NCBI GenBank assembly: GCA_964447605.1
Contig: CAYUTA010000003.1
Coordinates: 19,397-83,396 of the forward strand
Source of the DNA: CAYUTA01 sp964447605
Lineage (GTDB): Bacteria; Bacillota; Clostridia; Christensenellales; CAG-138
Direction: 5' to 3'
DNA length: 64,000 nt
Each line of letters begins with the position of its first letter. Within the stretch, counting starts at the first letter, position 1. The notes beneath the pieces are model-generated. The model was given only the letters and a program-made list of their open reading frames with translations. It made no database searches and was not told the origin of the DNA. The position numbers and the translations under genes are program-made. Below, piece after piece: positions 46,155 to 54,802 of this stretch.

Positions 46155-47444
46155 TTATTCGGGAATCGGCGTGCGGATATACGGCCCGGGCGGCGTTGGC
46201 GTTGGCGTCGGGGTCGGCGTTGCGGTGGGAACCGGCGTGGCCGTCACAACCGGCTTGGGCGTCGGCGTGGCGACGCTTACGAGCAGCGTGACATAGGACT
46301 TGTAGACATAGCCTGTTTTGCCCGTATTGATGATCTGGATATAGTACCAGTCGCCCGTAACGCCGAGCACGGCGATGGAGGTATTTTTGGCAAGCCGGCC
46401 AAGGCTCGTATGGGCGGTGGAAGCGCCCGCGCGGTAGTTGACGCCGGAGGCGTTGATGAACGCGTTGGCCGTGACCTGGCTGGACGGTGTGGGCGTCGGC
46501 GTTGCGGCGGTAAACTTCACGTAGGTTTTATAGACATACCCCGTTTTGCCGGAGCTCACCACCTGAATCTGGTACCAGGAGCCGGAGGAGCCGAGCACGG
46601 TTACCGCCGTGCCGCGCGACAGCCGGCCAAGGCTCTTGTAGGAGGTGGAAGCGCCCGTGCGGTAATTGACGCCCGAGCGGCTGATATATGCGTTGGCGGC
46701 GGACGGCGTGGGCGTTGGGGCAGGCGTGGAGGAAAGTTGGACATAGGTGCGGTAGACATAGCCCGTTTTCCCCGTGGAGGTTACCTTGACCTGGCACCAG
46801 TTGCCGGAAACGGACAGCACCGTAACGGCGGTCCGCCGGGCGAGCTTACCAAGGCTCTTATAGGTAATGCCCGCGCCGGAACGCAAATTGACGCCCTCGC
46901 CGGTGATGGTGCCCTTCTGCTCATAGGCGCCTTGCGCGGCTTTGCAGACCACGCTGACGTAGCGGTTGGAAACATACCCCTCCTTGCCGCTGCCGTGCAC
47001 GCGCACGTAGAACCAGCCGTTCGAGGCGACGGAAAGCAGCGACAGCCCCGTGTTGGCCGAAAGCGTCGCGAGCTTGGTGCTGCCGGTGTTCGACTTGGCG
47101 CGCAGATAAACCGAGCCCTTGGTGTAGCCAAGACCGTAGAACGGGTTGTACGGCGCGTTGACGCTGATATATTTGCCGCTGACATAGCCCGATTTGCCGG
47201 CCGACGGAATGTCGATGCGCAGCCAGGCGCCCTTGACCTCATAGATGTTTACGGCAGTGCCCTTGTCAATTGTGGTGACGAGGCTGTAGCCCGTACCGGC
47301 GTCGGAACGGACGTTGAGCCTGCCTGTATTGACCGTGCCCGTGGCAAGCGCTTCCTCGGCAAGCGCACTTCCTGGAGCGGTCAGCGCCGCCCCGAAAAGG
47401 ACCATGACCGCAAGCAAAACGGCCAGCAAACGATTGCGTTTCAT
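46155..47444 (-). CDS. Secreted protein with five bacterial SH3 domains
   Basis: A 429-residue exported protein. Signal peptide at about 1-29 (MKRNRLLAVLLAVMVLFG... ending ALAEE). Five SH3b repeats follow, each with LNVRSDAGT- or VNYRTGAST-type starts and a final TGYVYKTYV strand (about 33-95, 100-160, 168-232, 245-310, 322-387). Repeats 3-5 are very alike and are joined by TPTPTP linkers. The last ~40 residues are almost pure Thr/Pro. SH3b domains bind peptidoglycan or other wall polymers. Start at ATG 47444; the frame extends upstream but only the ATG gives a signal peptide. Confidence 0.88.
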   Translation of the reverse strand: MKRNRLLAVLLAVMVLFGAALTAPGSALAEEALATGTVNTGRLNVRSDAGTGYSLVTTIDKGTAVNIYEVKGAWLRIDIPSAGKSGYVSGKYISVNAPYNPFYGLGYTKGSVYLRAKSNTGSTKLATLSANTGLSLLSVASNGWFYVRVHGSGKEGYVSNRYVSVVCKAAQGAYEQKGTITGEGVNLRSGAGITYKSLGKLARRTAVTVLSVSGNWCQVKVTSTGKTGYVYRTYVQLSSTPAPTPTPSAANAYISRSGVNYRTGASTSYKSLGRLSRGTAVTVLGSSGSWYQIQVVSSGKTGYVYKTYVKFTAATPTPTPSSQVTANAFINASGVNYRAGASTAHTSLGRLAKNTSIAVLGVTGDWYYIQIINTGKTGYVYKSYVTLLVSVATPTPKPVVTATPVPTATPTPTPTPTPPGPYIRTPIPE

Positions 47445-47732
47445 AAACTGGATTTCCCCCCTCCAAGCTGATAGATCGACCGATGCGGCGCGGCCATAGC
47501 GGTTTGCAAATTGACGGTGTGCGCCGGACCGTGCGGACGGTGTTTGCCTTCGCAATAGAAGACCCTATGCAAAACGTATGTTCGCGCCGTGTGCATTATC
47601 ACGCGTGAAACCGCGCGTTTTGCCGGAGACCGTACGAAGATTGGTAAAACATGCAAAACCCGTTGCCGCGGCTTTAAACCGGCAAAGAGGTACCGTGCGT
47701 TTAAAATGCACGGCGTCCCGGCTGCGCACCGC

Positions 47733-49043
47733 CTATTCGCTGCGAATGGCGGCAAGCGGGCTGAGCTTCATGGCGCGCAGCGCGGGGTACAGGCCTGCAA
47801 GCAGCGCCACCACAATGGAAAACGCCACCGCGCCAAAAGCGAGAACGGGCGGGATGATGCTTTTGAGCCCTGCGCTTGCCAGCATGCCGTTGAGCAAAAG
47901 CGAAAGCCCGAAGCTGATGAAAAGGCCCAGCGTGCCGCCGAACAGGCCGATATAGGCCGACTCGGTCAAAAACAGGCCGGCAATGTTGCCCATACGGCAG
48001 CCGAGCACCTTGATGATGCCGATCTCCTTGGTGCGTTCGAAAATGCTCATCATCATGGTGTTGGTGATGCCGATGGCTGCCACAAGCAGCGCCACGCCGC
48101 CGATTGCGCCGAGCAGATACTGCACGCGCTGGGTACTCTGTTGGGCCATTTCCACCGCGTCCTGCAGGCTGTACGTGCCATAGCCGAGCTCCTCGATGGC
48201 CGCCTTTACGGACTTGACGTCGTCGATACCCGCGCACTTGACCATCACGCTGTTGTACTTGCCGGGCTCATAGTTGATAAAGTCCTTGTTGTCCTTGGCA
48301 AGCTTTTCCAGCTGCGAAAGCTCCATGAGGCAATAGTAGCTGTAGTCGTTGTTGCCGCTGTCCATAATGCCCACGGGCTTAACGGTATACAGCGCGCCGG
48401 GCTTACGCGCCTCCTGCTCGTCGGAAGCGGGCATGGACATGGCCACGTTCTGATAGACGTTGCCATAATCAAACGTCAGCTGCATGCGCGAATCGAGCGT
48501 GATGCGCGGATTGCCGTCCTTATCGATGGCAGGCTGGTAGTTATCCGGGTTATAAAAGCTGTCGAGCGTCCAGCTGCCGAGCACGATTTCGTATTGGCTG
48601 CCGTGCTTTTTTTCCGGCAGCCGTCCCTCCGAAAGCGTGAGCCCGAACGACTCCGCCTGCGCGGGGTCTACGCCGAGGATGGACGCGTCCACCGCATATT
48701 TGCCGCTCTTGAGCATGCCGTAGGAGGTGACCATCGGCATGACCGCCGCAACGCCGGGGAGCTTCTGGAACGTTGCGACGCTCTTTTTATTGAGCTCTTT
48801 TTCCTTGCTCGTACCCCTGCCGTTTTCCCGCTCCACATAGGACCAGCGGTCGACGCGGATGTTGGTCAGGCTGCCCGTACCGGCAAAACTCTCGACGGTC
48901 GCCTCGCGGATGCCGATGCCTAGCGACACCATCACCACGATGCTCGACACGCCGATAACCATACCCAATACGGTCAGAAACGCGCGCAGCTTGCGCCGCC
49001 ATAGGTTTAAAAACGCCGTGGCGAGCAGGTCGGTCGGCCGCAT
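47733..49043 (-). CDS. MacB-type ABC transporter permease
   Basis: A 436-residue permease with one N-terminal helix, a ~220-residue extracytoplasmic domain and three C-terminal helices. The start LATAFLNLWRRKLRAFLTVLGMVIGVSSI and end RAMKLSPLAAIRSE are hallmarks of MacB/FtsX proteins. It is the last gene of a three-gene minus-strand operon with the ATPase (50623-51360) and a CARDB-like membrane-anchored protein (49047-50633), 3 bases downstream of the latter. Confidence 0.9.
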   Translation of the reverse strand: MRPTDLLATAFLNLWRRKLRAFLTVLGMVIGVSSIVVMVSLGIGIREATVESFAGTGSLTNIRVDRWSYVERENGRGTSKEKELNKKSVATFQKLPGVAAVMPMVTSYGMLKSGKYAVDASILGVDPAQAESFGLTLSEGRLPEKKHGSQYEIVLGSWTLDSFYNPDNYQPAIDKDGNPRITLDSRMQLTFDYGNVYQNVAMSMPASDEQEARKPGALYTVKPVGIMDSGNNDYSYYCLMELSQLEKLAKDNKDFINYEPGKYNSVMVKCAGIDDVKSVKAAIEELGYGTYSLQDAVEMAQQSTQRVQYLLGAIGGVALLVAAIGITNTMMMSIFERTKEIGIIKVLGCRMGNIAGLFLTESAYIGLFGGTLGLFISFGLSLLLNGMLASAGLKSIIPPVLAFGAVAFSIVVALLAGLYPALRAMKLSPLAAIRSE

Positions 49044-49046
49044 ACG

Positions 49047-50633
49047 TCAATCATCCTCCGTTTTGGAATCCTGGAGCGCCTCCGCGCCGTCGTCCGCCTG
49101 CTGCAGGACGGGGTCGTCGCCGTAATCGTCGTCATATTGCGACAGATCCTCCTCGAGCATACGCGCACGCCGCCGCTTGAGCTTGACGATCAGGAGAATG
49201 ACGAGCGCAAGGAGACCGGCGACAATGAGCGCCAGCCAGTACCAGGCGAGGCCGCCGGCCGCACCGCCCTGACCAATCGCCGCCAGCGCGGACAGGGCGG
49301 CATTGCCGCCGGTGGCAACCCCGGCCACACCGGAGCCGTTCTCGGCAAAGGCGGGCTCCATGGGAACCTCCTCATTTACAGTCAGCGTAAAGGGTAAAAG
49401 CTCCTCGTTTTGGTCGCCGTATACATCCTCATAGGTGATGCGCACAACGCCTTCGATCTCGCCCACGGTCTGCGTCAGCAGGGTCAGGTCGGCGCGCATG
49501 GTGCCGCCGGAGGCGATGTTGCCGGCGTAATATGTTTCCTCGAGCGAAAGCCCCTCGCCCTCGACCGCAACCATGCAGTTATACAGGCTGGACTTCCCCA
49601 TATTGAACATCTGCACGCTCATGGAGCAGGATTGCCCCGCCCACGCCTCGTCATAAAAGACGGGTTCATCGGTGCGCACGCGCGTTTTTTGCAGAATGGG
49701 GATGGCGATGGTGCTCTTTTCGGTGAAATCCTGCTTGTTTTTTGTACCCTCATAGGTGATTTCCAGGTTGAGCATCTGTGTTTTCGGCTCTGCATCAGGC
49801 GCGATCTGGAGGCCGATGTTCATCGAAACGACGGACTTCTTGGCAAGGTCGCCGATAAAGATGCTGTTGCTGCCGCCGGATATGGGCAGGACAACGCCGG
49901 CCTCGTTGGAAAAGTTCAGCTGCAGGTTCTTGACCGCCTCACGTTCGCTGGTGTTGCGCAGCTTGAGGGTCATCTTGAACGACTCGCCGGCATACAGCTT
50001 TTCCGAATCGAATGTATAGCCGCTGACGATGACCTTGGGCTTGCTCTTAAAACTCGATCCGCCGCCGGAGGAGCCGCCGGATTCATACGTGATGCCATGG
50101 TCCACGTCGGAGGAATCGCCGCCGGAGGCATCCGGGGTGGGGGTAAGGGCGGGTTCCACCGTGACCTTGACATTGGGGAGGGTCAATCGGCTCTCGCCGC
50201 CGTCATAGGTGATATTAAAATCCAGGTTCGAGGCGAAAGCCCCCTCGGATTTGAGCGTGAGCGGCAGACAGAAATAAGCCTTTTCTCCGTCGGCCATGGA
50301 AGCGCTTCCGGGCTCGATCGTTCCGGCGCCGACGACCGCGCCGGACAGATCCGTAATCAGCGCGCAGGACACGTTGTCGGCGCTGCCGCCCGTACAGACC
50401 ACCGGAATCCATAGCTGCAGTTTATCCTTGGGCTTGCCGAGAAAAGGCGTTTTGTAATTGTAATATTTGCTGTCCTCATTGCCCTCATCCTGCGTGGCCA
50501 GGCCGATGGTTGCCGTCGTCGGGGCGGGGCTTTCGCTTTCTGCGCGAGTTAAAACAGGCGCGCTCAGGCAAACCGCAAGCACCATGAGTGCCGCTATAAT
50601 GGAGCGCAGCGTTTGAATGCGGTTAAGCTTCAT
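49047..50633 (-). CDS. Membrane-anchored CARDB/Ig-like extracellular protein
   Basis: 528 residues: signal peptide (about 1-31, ending VLTRAES), several beta-sandwich modules in which a CARDB-like pattern recurs (ESFKMTLKLRNTSEREAVKNL; CSMSVQMFNMGKSSLY), a Gly/Ser-rich linker near 190-200, one C-terminal helix (about 463-482) and a highly acidic cytoplasmic tail (SQYDDDYGDD). It sits between the ATPase and permease genes of a MacB-type exporter, overlapping the former by 11 bases, so it probably acts with them outside the membrane. A paralogue, truncated, lies at 57776-59227. Confidence 0.8.
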   Translation of the reverse strand: MKLNRIQTLRSIIAALMVLAVCLSAPVLTRAESESPAPTTATIGLATQDEGNEDSKYYNYKTPFLGKPKDKLQLWIPVVCTGGSADNVSCALITDLSGAVVGAGTIEPGSASMADGEKAYFCLPLTLKSEGAFASNLDFNITYDGGESRLTLPNVKVTVEPALTPTPDASGGDSSDVDHGITYESGGSSGGGSSFKSKPKVIVSGYTFDSEKLYAGESFKMTLKLRNTSEREAVKNLQLNFSNEAGVVLPISGGSNSIFIGDLAKKSVVSMNIGLQIAPDAEPKTQMLNLEITYEGTKNKQDFTEKSTIAIPILQKTRVRTDEPVFYDEAWAGQSCSMSVQMFNMGKSSLYNCMVAVEGEGLSLEETYYAGNIASGGTMRADLTLLTQTVGEIEGVVRITYEDVYGDQNEELLPFTLTVNEEVPMEPAFAENGSGVAGVATGGNAALSALAAIGQGGAAGGLAWYWLALIVAGLLALVILLIVKLKRRRARMLEEDLSQYDDDYGDDPVLQQADDGAEALQDSKTEDD

Positions 50634-51360
50634 GTTCAGTTTCCCTCGTTTCCGGCTTCGGTTGAGCCTTTTTGTCCTGTATTTCCACAATGCGGCCGTC
50701 GAGCAGGCGGATGACCTTGTCGGCATAGGCGGCCATGTTTGGGTCGTGCGTGACCATAATGAGCGTCTTTTTCTGCGCCCGGATGATGCGCGTGATAACG
50801 TGCATCACCTCGTCGGAGGTGCTGCTGTCGAGGTTGCCGGTGGGCTCGTCGGCAAACACGATGTCCGGGTCTGCTACCAACGCGCGCGCAATGCCCACGC
50901 GCTGCTGCTGGCCGCCGCTCATCTCGGACGGCTTGTGGCGCATATGGGTTGCCAGCCCCACCGAGCGCAGCGTCTGTATGGAGCGCTGTATGCGCTGCCG
51001 GCGCGGGATGCCGCGGAACGTCAGCGGGAACGCAACGTTTTCGAGCGCGGTATAATAGGGCATGAGGTTGAACGACTGAAAGACGAATCCCACATGCCGC
51101 TGCCGGAACACGATCAATTCGCTTTGCGTCATGCGCTCGAGATGCTTGTTTAATATAACGATCTGTCCCGCGCTCACGCCCTCCAGCCCGGCAAGCACGT
51201 TGAGCAGCGTGGATTTACCGGAGCCGGAGCGGCCGATGATGCAGCAGACCTCGCCCGGGTAAATTTTCAGGTTTACGCCGCGCAGCGCGTGCACGTCTAC
51301 CGTGCCGACGTGATAGGTCTTTTTTACGTTGCGCACATCGATGATCGGCGCAGTCTCCAC
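50623..51360 (-). CDS. ABC transporter ATPase (MacB/LolD type)
   Basis: A 245-residue ATPase. Walker A GRSGSGKST (about 43-51), the loop GLEGVSAGQIVI, signature MSGGQQQRVGIARAL and Walker B IVFADEPTGNLDS are all visible. The usual Walker A Pro is Arg (GRSGSGKS), a variant seen in some members. I take GTG 51360 as start: it follows GGGAGGAG at 8 bases, and the sequence before it is not conserved. A strong minus-strand promoter lies 70-100 bases upstream. Confidence 0.92.
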   Translation of the reverse strand: METAPIIDVRNVKKTYHVGTVDVHALRGVNLKIYPGEVCCIIGRSGSGKSTLLNVLAGLEGVSAGQIVILNKHLERMTQSELIVFRQRHVGFVFQSFNLMPYYTALENVAFPLTFRGIPRRQRIQRSIQTLRSVGLATHMRHKPSEMSGGQQQRVGIARALVADPDIVFADEPTGNLDSSTSDEVMHVITRIIRAQKKTLIMVTHDPNMAAYADKVIRLLDGRIVEIQDKKAQPKPETRETEHEA

Positions 51361-51428
51361 CGGCTTCTCCTCCCTTTTGCGCGCGGGGGCGCCGCGCAAG
51401 AGTGTACTATTTGTTATAATACACACGA

Positions 51429-51457
51429 ATACTACTATGCTTTCGCACTTCTGTCAA
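51429..51457 (-). promoter_or_regulatory. Promoter of the ATPase-CARDB-permease operon
   Basis: On the minus strand TTGACA (51457-51452), a 17-base spacer and TAGTAT (51434-51429); a TATAAC lies slightly further down. The GTG start of the ATPase is about 60 bases beyond the expected transcript start. Confidence 0.65.
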
Positions 51458-51830
51458 GCACAGGGCGCATATGGATTTCAATATATTACGAACCGTTCAC
51501 ATTTGCCGGATGCGGCGGGCGGCTTTTCCAGGCGCAGGTATGCTGCCCCGGTGGTGTGGCGGCAGACAAAGGCCCCGCGCTTACGCGGCGGATAGAGGCA
51601 CAAAACAGCGAAACGAATTCCCGGTTTCGTGCCGGAGGAAACGATTCGGTCTTTGAATCATACCGGTTCCTATCCTATTTTAAAGTTCGATAAAAAAGTA
51701 CCGCAGATTCCAAGTTTCCGGCCATGGCGGGCGGCAGGGCGGCGATATGGGCCGCGGCTGTGGGAAAGGCCCTGTTTTTTCGCCAAAACAACATGCTTCC
51801 GGCACGCGTCCTACATTTTTTTAAAGCATC

Positions 51831-51856
51831 AAAAACAGGAGGGCGGCAGCCCTCCT
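51831..51856 (-). terminator. Intrinsic terminator of the J-domain gene
   Basis: On the minus strand AGGAGGGC pairs with GCCCTCCT (51837-51856) around a 4-base loop and is followed by GTTTTTG. It lies 25 bases after the stop codon. Confidence 0.8.
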
Positions 51857-51881
51857 TTAACGTAACGGGACAGGAGAAAAA

Positions 51882-52520
51882 TCAGCAGAAGCAGCCGCCC
51901 GTGCAGCAGTCCAGACACATCAGCGCCGGGCACAGGCTGCAACAAAACGTTCCGTTTGAGCCGACCGGGCTGCCGTACGAGCCGGATTGATAGGTGCGGC
52001 CGGCATTGTTGAGCGACATATAAGCGTTGCGGTATTCCGCGTTGTCCGGGTCGAGCTCGTAAGCTTTGCGGATGCATTCGCGCGCTTTTTCGTACCAGCC
52101 CTGCCGCAAATAGATGATGCCGTAGAGGTAGTACCATTCGCCGTTATGGGTTGGAACGCGGTCGAGGACTGTGCGCGCGGCATTGAGGTTGTTTTGGTTG
52201 ATAAAGCTGCGCGCGCGGACGTATTCCGCCGCATTGGGGCCGCTGTAGGCCGTGCCGGAGGCACGCGAGTGATAGCCGGAGCCGCCCGTCCGGCCGGAGG
52301 AATATCCGCCCGCCCGCCCCGCGCCGGCGGACCCATTCGGCTTTTTGATCAGCAGTTCGTATGCCTGATTGATCTCCTTCAGCTTCTCGCCCGCCAGTTC
52401 CTTAAGTGGGTTATCCGTGTATTTGTCAGGGTGATATTTTTTGACCAGCGCCAGATACGCCGCGCGGATTTCCTCCTGCGAAGCGTTTTCGCTTACACCC
52501 AACACCTTATACGGATTCAT
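51882..52520 (-). CDS. J-domain protein with TPR-like region and Cys-rich tail
   Basis: 212 residues. The J domain occupies 1-70 with the catalytic HPD at 30-32 (KKYHPDKYTD), which stimulates DnaK-type ATPases. A Gly/Ser/Tyr-rich linker follows, then a helical repeat region (about 100-165, EWYYLYGIIYLRQGWYEKA) like a TPR pair. The last ~20 residues contain eight cysteines (FCCSLCPALMCLDCC, then GCFC) and could bind metal or membrane lipids. It overlaps the DUF5685 gene by 4 bases, an arrangement that suggests joint function. Confidence 0.88.
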   Translation of the reverse strand: MNPYKVLGVSENASQEEIRAAYLALVKKYHPDKYTDNPLKELAGEKLKEINQAYELLIKKPNGSAGAGRAGGYSSGRTGGSGYHSRASGTAYSGPNAAEYVRARSFINQNNLNAARTVLDRVPTHNGEWYYLYGIIYLRQGWYEKARECIRKAYELDPDNAEYRNAYMSLNNAGRTYQSGSYGSPVGSNGTFCCSLCPALMCLDCCTGGCFC

Positions 52521-53386
52521 TCAGCGTTCTCCTTTATGATCTCGGCGCAGCCTGCCGCGGCCCCGTCCGGGGGGTGCATCAGTTGCTGCGTGCGCTGCCG
52601 GCAGCCGAGCCCCAGAATGTTATCGACAAGCCCATGCGGCCCGTTCATCGTGACCAGATCATAGCCGCGCTGCGCCTCCGTCAGCGAAACCTGGAGCAAA
52701 AATTCCGCCTGCTCGGCGTCGGCCTGCGCCGCGATAAACGCATTGTATGCGCCGCGTTTCCGGTCCTGCTCCCGGTCGTCCCATGCGTCGGCAAGATAGA
52801 TCCAGCGCCCGAGATTATAAAACATCCAGCCGCAGGCAGGCTGCTCGCGCGCATCCAGCGTGGGTGCGTGTGCAATCACCCCGCGCATCAATTCGCCGAA
52901 CGCGTCGCTCGGCTCGTCGGTGCAGGCTGCTTTGTTGCGTTCCAGCTCATTTAAGCGCAAAAGGCACCGCCGGACGTGTGCGGCAAGCTCCGGCCGGTTC
53001 CGCTCAGCCTTACGGCGCGCGGGGGAAAAGAGCGCCCTGAACAGCAGCGATGAAAGCTTCCGTTCGTCCTGCCAGCCGTCGCACGCGGCGTACCACGCCA
53101 GCAGCAGATTGACGTCCGCGGCGTAATCCGTGGCGTCGTTAGGCGCGATCACCGGCTGCTTTTTGCCAAACGGATGGCACAGGCAACGGCAAAGCCGGGC
53201 GGGCGTCCGGCCGCTTTGCGCGCAAAGAAACGCGCTTAAAAACGTGGAGTCATAGTTCAGCGTCAGCCGGGCAAGCTGCCCATAGCGCCGTCCAATGGCC
53301 TTGCATAGGCCGCAGTAATGCGCGCGATACTCCTTTTGCTCGCGCACACGCAGCTCACATTCCAATGGACGGATGTAGCCAAACAT
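52517..53386 (-). CDS. DUF5685 family protein
   Basis: A 289-residue protein. The N-terminal pattern MFGYIRPLECELRVREQ, then YRAHYCGLCKAIG, with several Cys/His residues (C-x2-C in YCGLCK, later CRCLCHPFGKK), matches the DUF5685 family common in Clostridia. The cysteines could hold a metal or iron-sulphur centre. The function is unknown. It overlaps a J-domain gene by 4 bases, and the two-gene unit lies just beyond the germination operon. Confidence 0.82.
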   Translation of the reverse strand: MFGYIRPLECELRVREQKEYRAHYCGLCKAIGRRYGQLARLTLNYDSTFLSAFLCAQSGRTPARLCRCLCHPFGKKQPVIAPNDATDYAADVNLLLAWYAACDGWQDERKLSSLLFRALFSPARRKAERNRPELAAHVRRCLLRLNELERNKAACTDEPSDAFGELMRGVIAHAPTLDAREQPACGWMFYNLGRWIYLADAWDDREQDRKRGAYNAFIAAQADAEQAEFLLQVSLTEAQRGYDLVTMNGPHGLVDNILGLGCRQRTQQLMHPPDGAAAGCAEIIKENAE

Positions 53387-53425
53387 ATTCGTATTGTAGC
53401 ACCGAACCCATGGGTTGCGCCAGTG

Positions 53426-53602
53426 CTATTTACCAGAAAGGTCTGTAAAAATGAAAACAAATATGGCGGCGCACAGCCCCGGCAGCACGGCAAGCATCAG
53501 CGCGCCTACCGCAGGCAGCGTGCGTCCGCGGCCGAAGCAGTGCGCGGCATATCGAATCAGGTACCCGACACACAGCAGTAAAACGGCGATATAGACCAGC
53601 AT
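53426..53602 (-). CDS. Small two-helix membrane protein at the end of the ger operon
   Basis: A 58-residue frame I found by reading the strand directly. ATG 53602 lies 6 bases after the gerC stop, so translation is probably coupled. The sequence is almost wholly hydrophobic: MLVYIAVLLLCVGYLIRYAA, a short basic turn (FGRGRT), then ALMLAVLPGLCAAIFVFIF, and the end TDLSGK. It would form a membrane hairpin. Small membrane proteins accompany some germinant-receptor operons (GerD/GerQ are unrelated), so a role in the receptor complex is possible but only inferred. A longer overlapping frame here is not protein-like. Confidence 0.6.
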   Translation of the reverse strand: MLVYIAVLLLCVGYLIRYAAHCFGRGRTLPAVGALMLAVLPGLCAAIFVFIFTDLSGK

Positions 53603-53608
53603 TTTGCG

Positions 53609-54802
53609 TCACTCCAGTTCCGTTTCTTCCAAATGATGCAGCTTGATTTCAAACTCAAATTGGGCGTCCATCTGCATGTACGCGTTCCTCCAGTTGAATG
53701 CCTCCCATGCGTGCGTGGTGTGAAACTGCTGCACGGCGTACTTGCCAAAGCCCATCACATCGCTGCCAAGCTTGCGGCAACAGGCAAACAGCGCCTCCAT
53801 GTCCTGCGTCAACGACTGTTCGATCGCGGCCTCGACCTCATGCTTGGGCGCCTCAATGCTTTTTATCGTCTCAGTATACGCCGATATCGGAATGGTCATG
53901 CGCGCGCGCGCCTGTCCGTTGACAAACGAAACCTTCGTCTTTGGCCGCCGGTCTGCGGTGAGGTACACGGTGACCTGCCTGCCGTCCGGAATCTCCATCA
54001 GACGCCGTCCCTCGCGGAAATCCCCGGTTGCCATCATCAGCAGCTGTACGTTCTGCCCGTCGAGGAACCCGACCATCCGGCCGTCGCGCAGCAGCGCCGC
54101 GCCTCCAAGCGTGGCTTTCATCTCGCTTTTGAGCGCAAGGCTTCCGCCGATATAAGCATATTCGCGCGTGCCGACGCTGTCCCGCTTTGCAAGCCGGCCG
54201 CCCTCTTCGCTGTTGGCCCCGCACAGCGGCAATGCCAGATCATAGGTCTGTCCGTCCATCGCCTCAAAAAGCAGCGACAGGTGCGCCAGCGGGATCAATC
54301 CGGTTTTATGCGAAACGGAGCCGACATTCATGCTGATCCGGCTCACATTCGGGTCCAGTTCGTTGCTCAGGCCCTCGAGCGTGTCATAGGCGGGGGAAAT
54401 TGAGGCAAACAACGCCGTGTTATACCGGATATGCAGCCTGGAAAACGGCAGATCGAACAGGGTCTGCGTTTGCCCCGGTTCCAGGAGCAGTTCAATTTCC
54501 ACCACGATCATCGCGGTACGCGAAAGGTCGATCTGCAGCGGCAGTGCGGCCGAAAGCGTCTCGATACCATCGAGCAGGCTGTTGCATTCCGCCTTTATCA
54601 GCAGAAAACCGCTGTTGTTTTGGGACTCCGAGGACGTCTGCGTCTTTTGTATCAGCAGCGTCACGCTGTACGGCAGCTGCTCGCCCTTATCAAAGCCGAT
54701 GGCCAGCACATAGCCGTAGCGTTCCAGGCTCTGTGCGTTGAGGCAGCCCGTGTTGCAAAGCAGCACCGCCGCCAGCAGAAGGAGTGCAAGCAGGCGTTTC
54801 AT
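53609..54802 (-). CDS. gerC: Spore germination lipoprotein, Ger(x)C family
   Basis: 397 residues, the C subunit of a germinant receptor. It has a lipoprotein signal with Cys20 (LLCNTGC), then the family opening YVLAIGFDKGE and mid-protein motifs TALFASISPAYDTLEGLSNE and VSHKTGLIPL. It is anchored to the outer face of the spore inner membrane and works with GerA and GerB. Start at ATG 54802; it overlaps gerB by 4 bases. The longer upstream frame is antisense noise. Confidence 0.9.
   Translation of the reverse strand: MKRLLALLLLAAVLLCNTGCLNAQSLERYGYVLAIGFDKGEQLPYSVTLLIQKTQTSSESQNNSGFLLIKAECNSLLDGIETLSAALPLQIDLSRTAMIVVEIELLLEPGQTQTLFDLPFSRLHIRYNTALFASISPAYDTLEGLSNELDPNVSRISMNVGSVSHKTGLIPLAHLSLLFEAMDGQTYDLALPLCGANSEEGGRLAKRDSVGTREYAYIGGSLALKSEMKATLGGAALLRDGRMVGFLDGQNVQLLMMATGDFREGRRLMEIPDGRQVTVYLTADRRPKTKVSFVNGQARARMTIPISAYTETIKSIEAPKHEVEAAIEQSLTQDMEALFACCRKLGSDVMGFGKYAVQQFHTTHAWEAFNWRNAYMQMDAQFEFEIKLHHLEETELE

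Larger units (their letters stand above)
51361..51881. other. Promoter region of the MacB-type operon and downstream gap
   Basis: About 520 bases. The left part carries the operon promoter (51429-51457), the right end the terminator of the J-domain gene (51831-51856). Between them I see no coding frame with a ribosome site. Confidence 0.6.

Noticed and set aside
46146..47471. Plus-strand open frame of 441 codons opposite the SH3-domain gene
   Set aside because: Mirrors the repeats of the SH3 gene and has no domain of its own; the minus strand has signal peptide, SH3b motifs and terminator.
53430..53612. 60-residue frame overlapping the small membrane gene after gerC
   Set aside because: It is Arg/Cys-rich and not protein-like; the overlapping frame 53426-53602 is strongly hydrophobic, begins just after gerC and is preferred.
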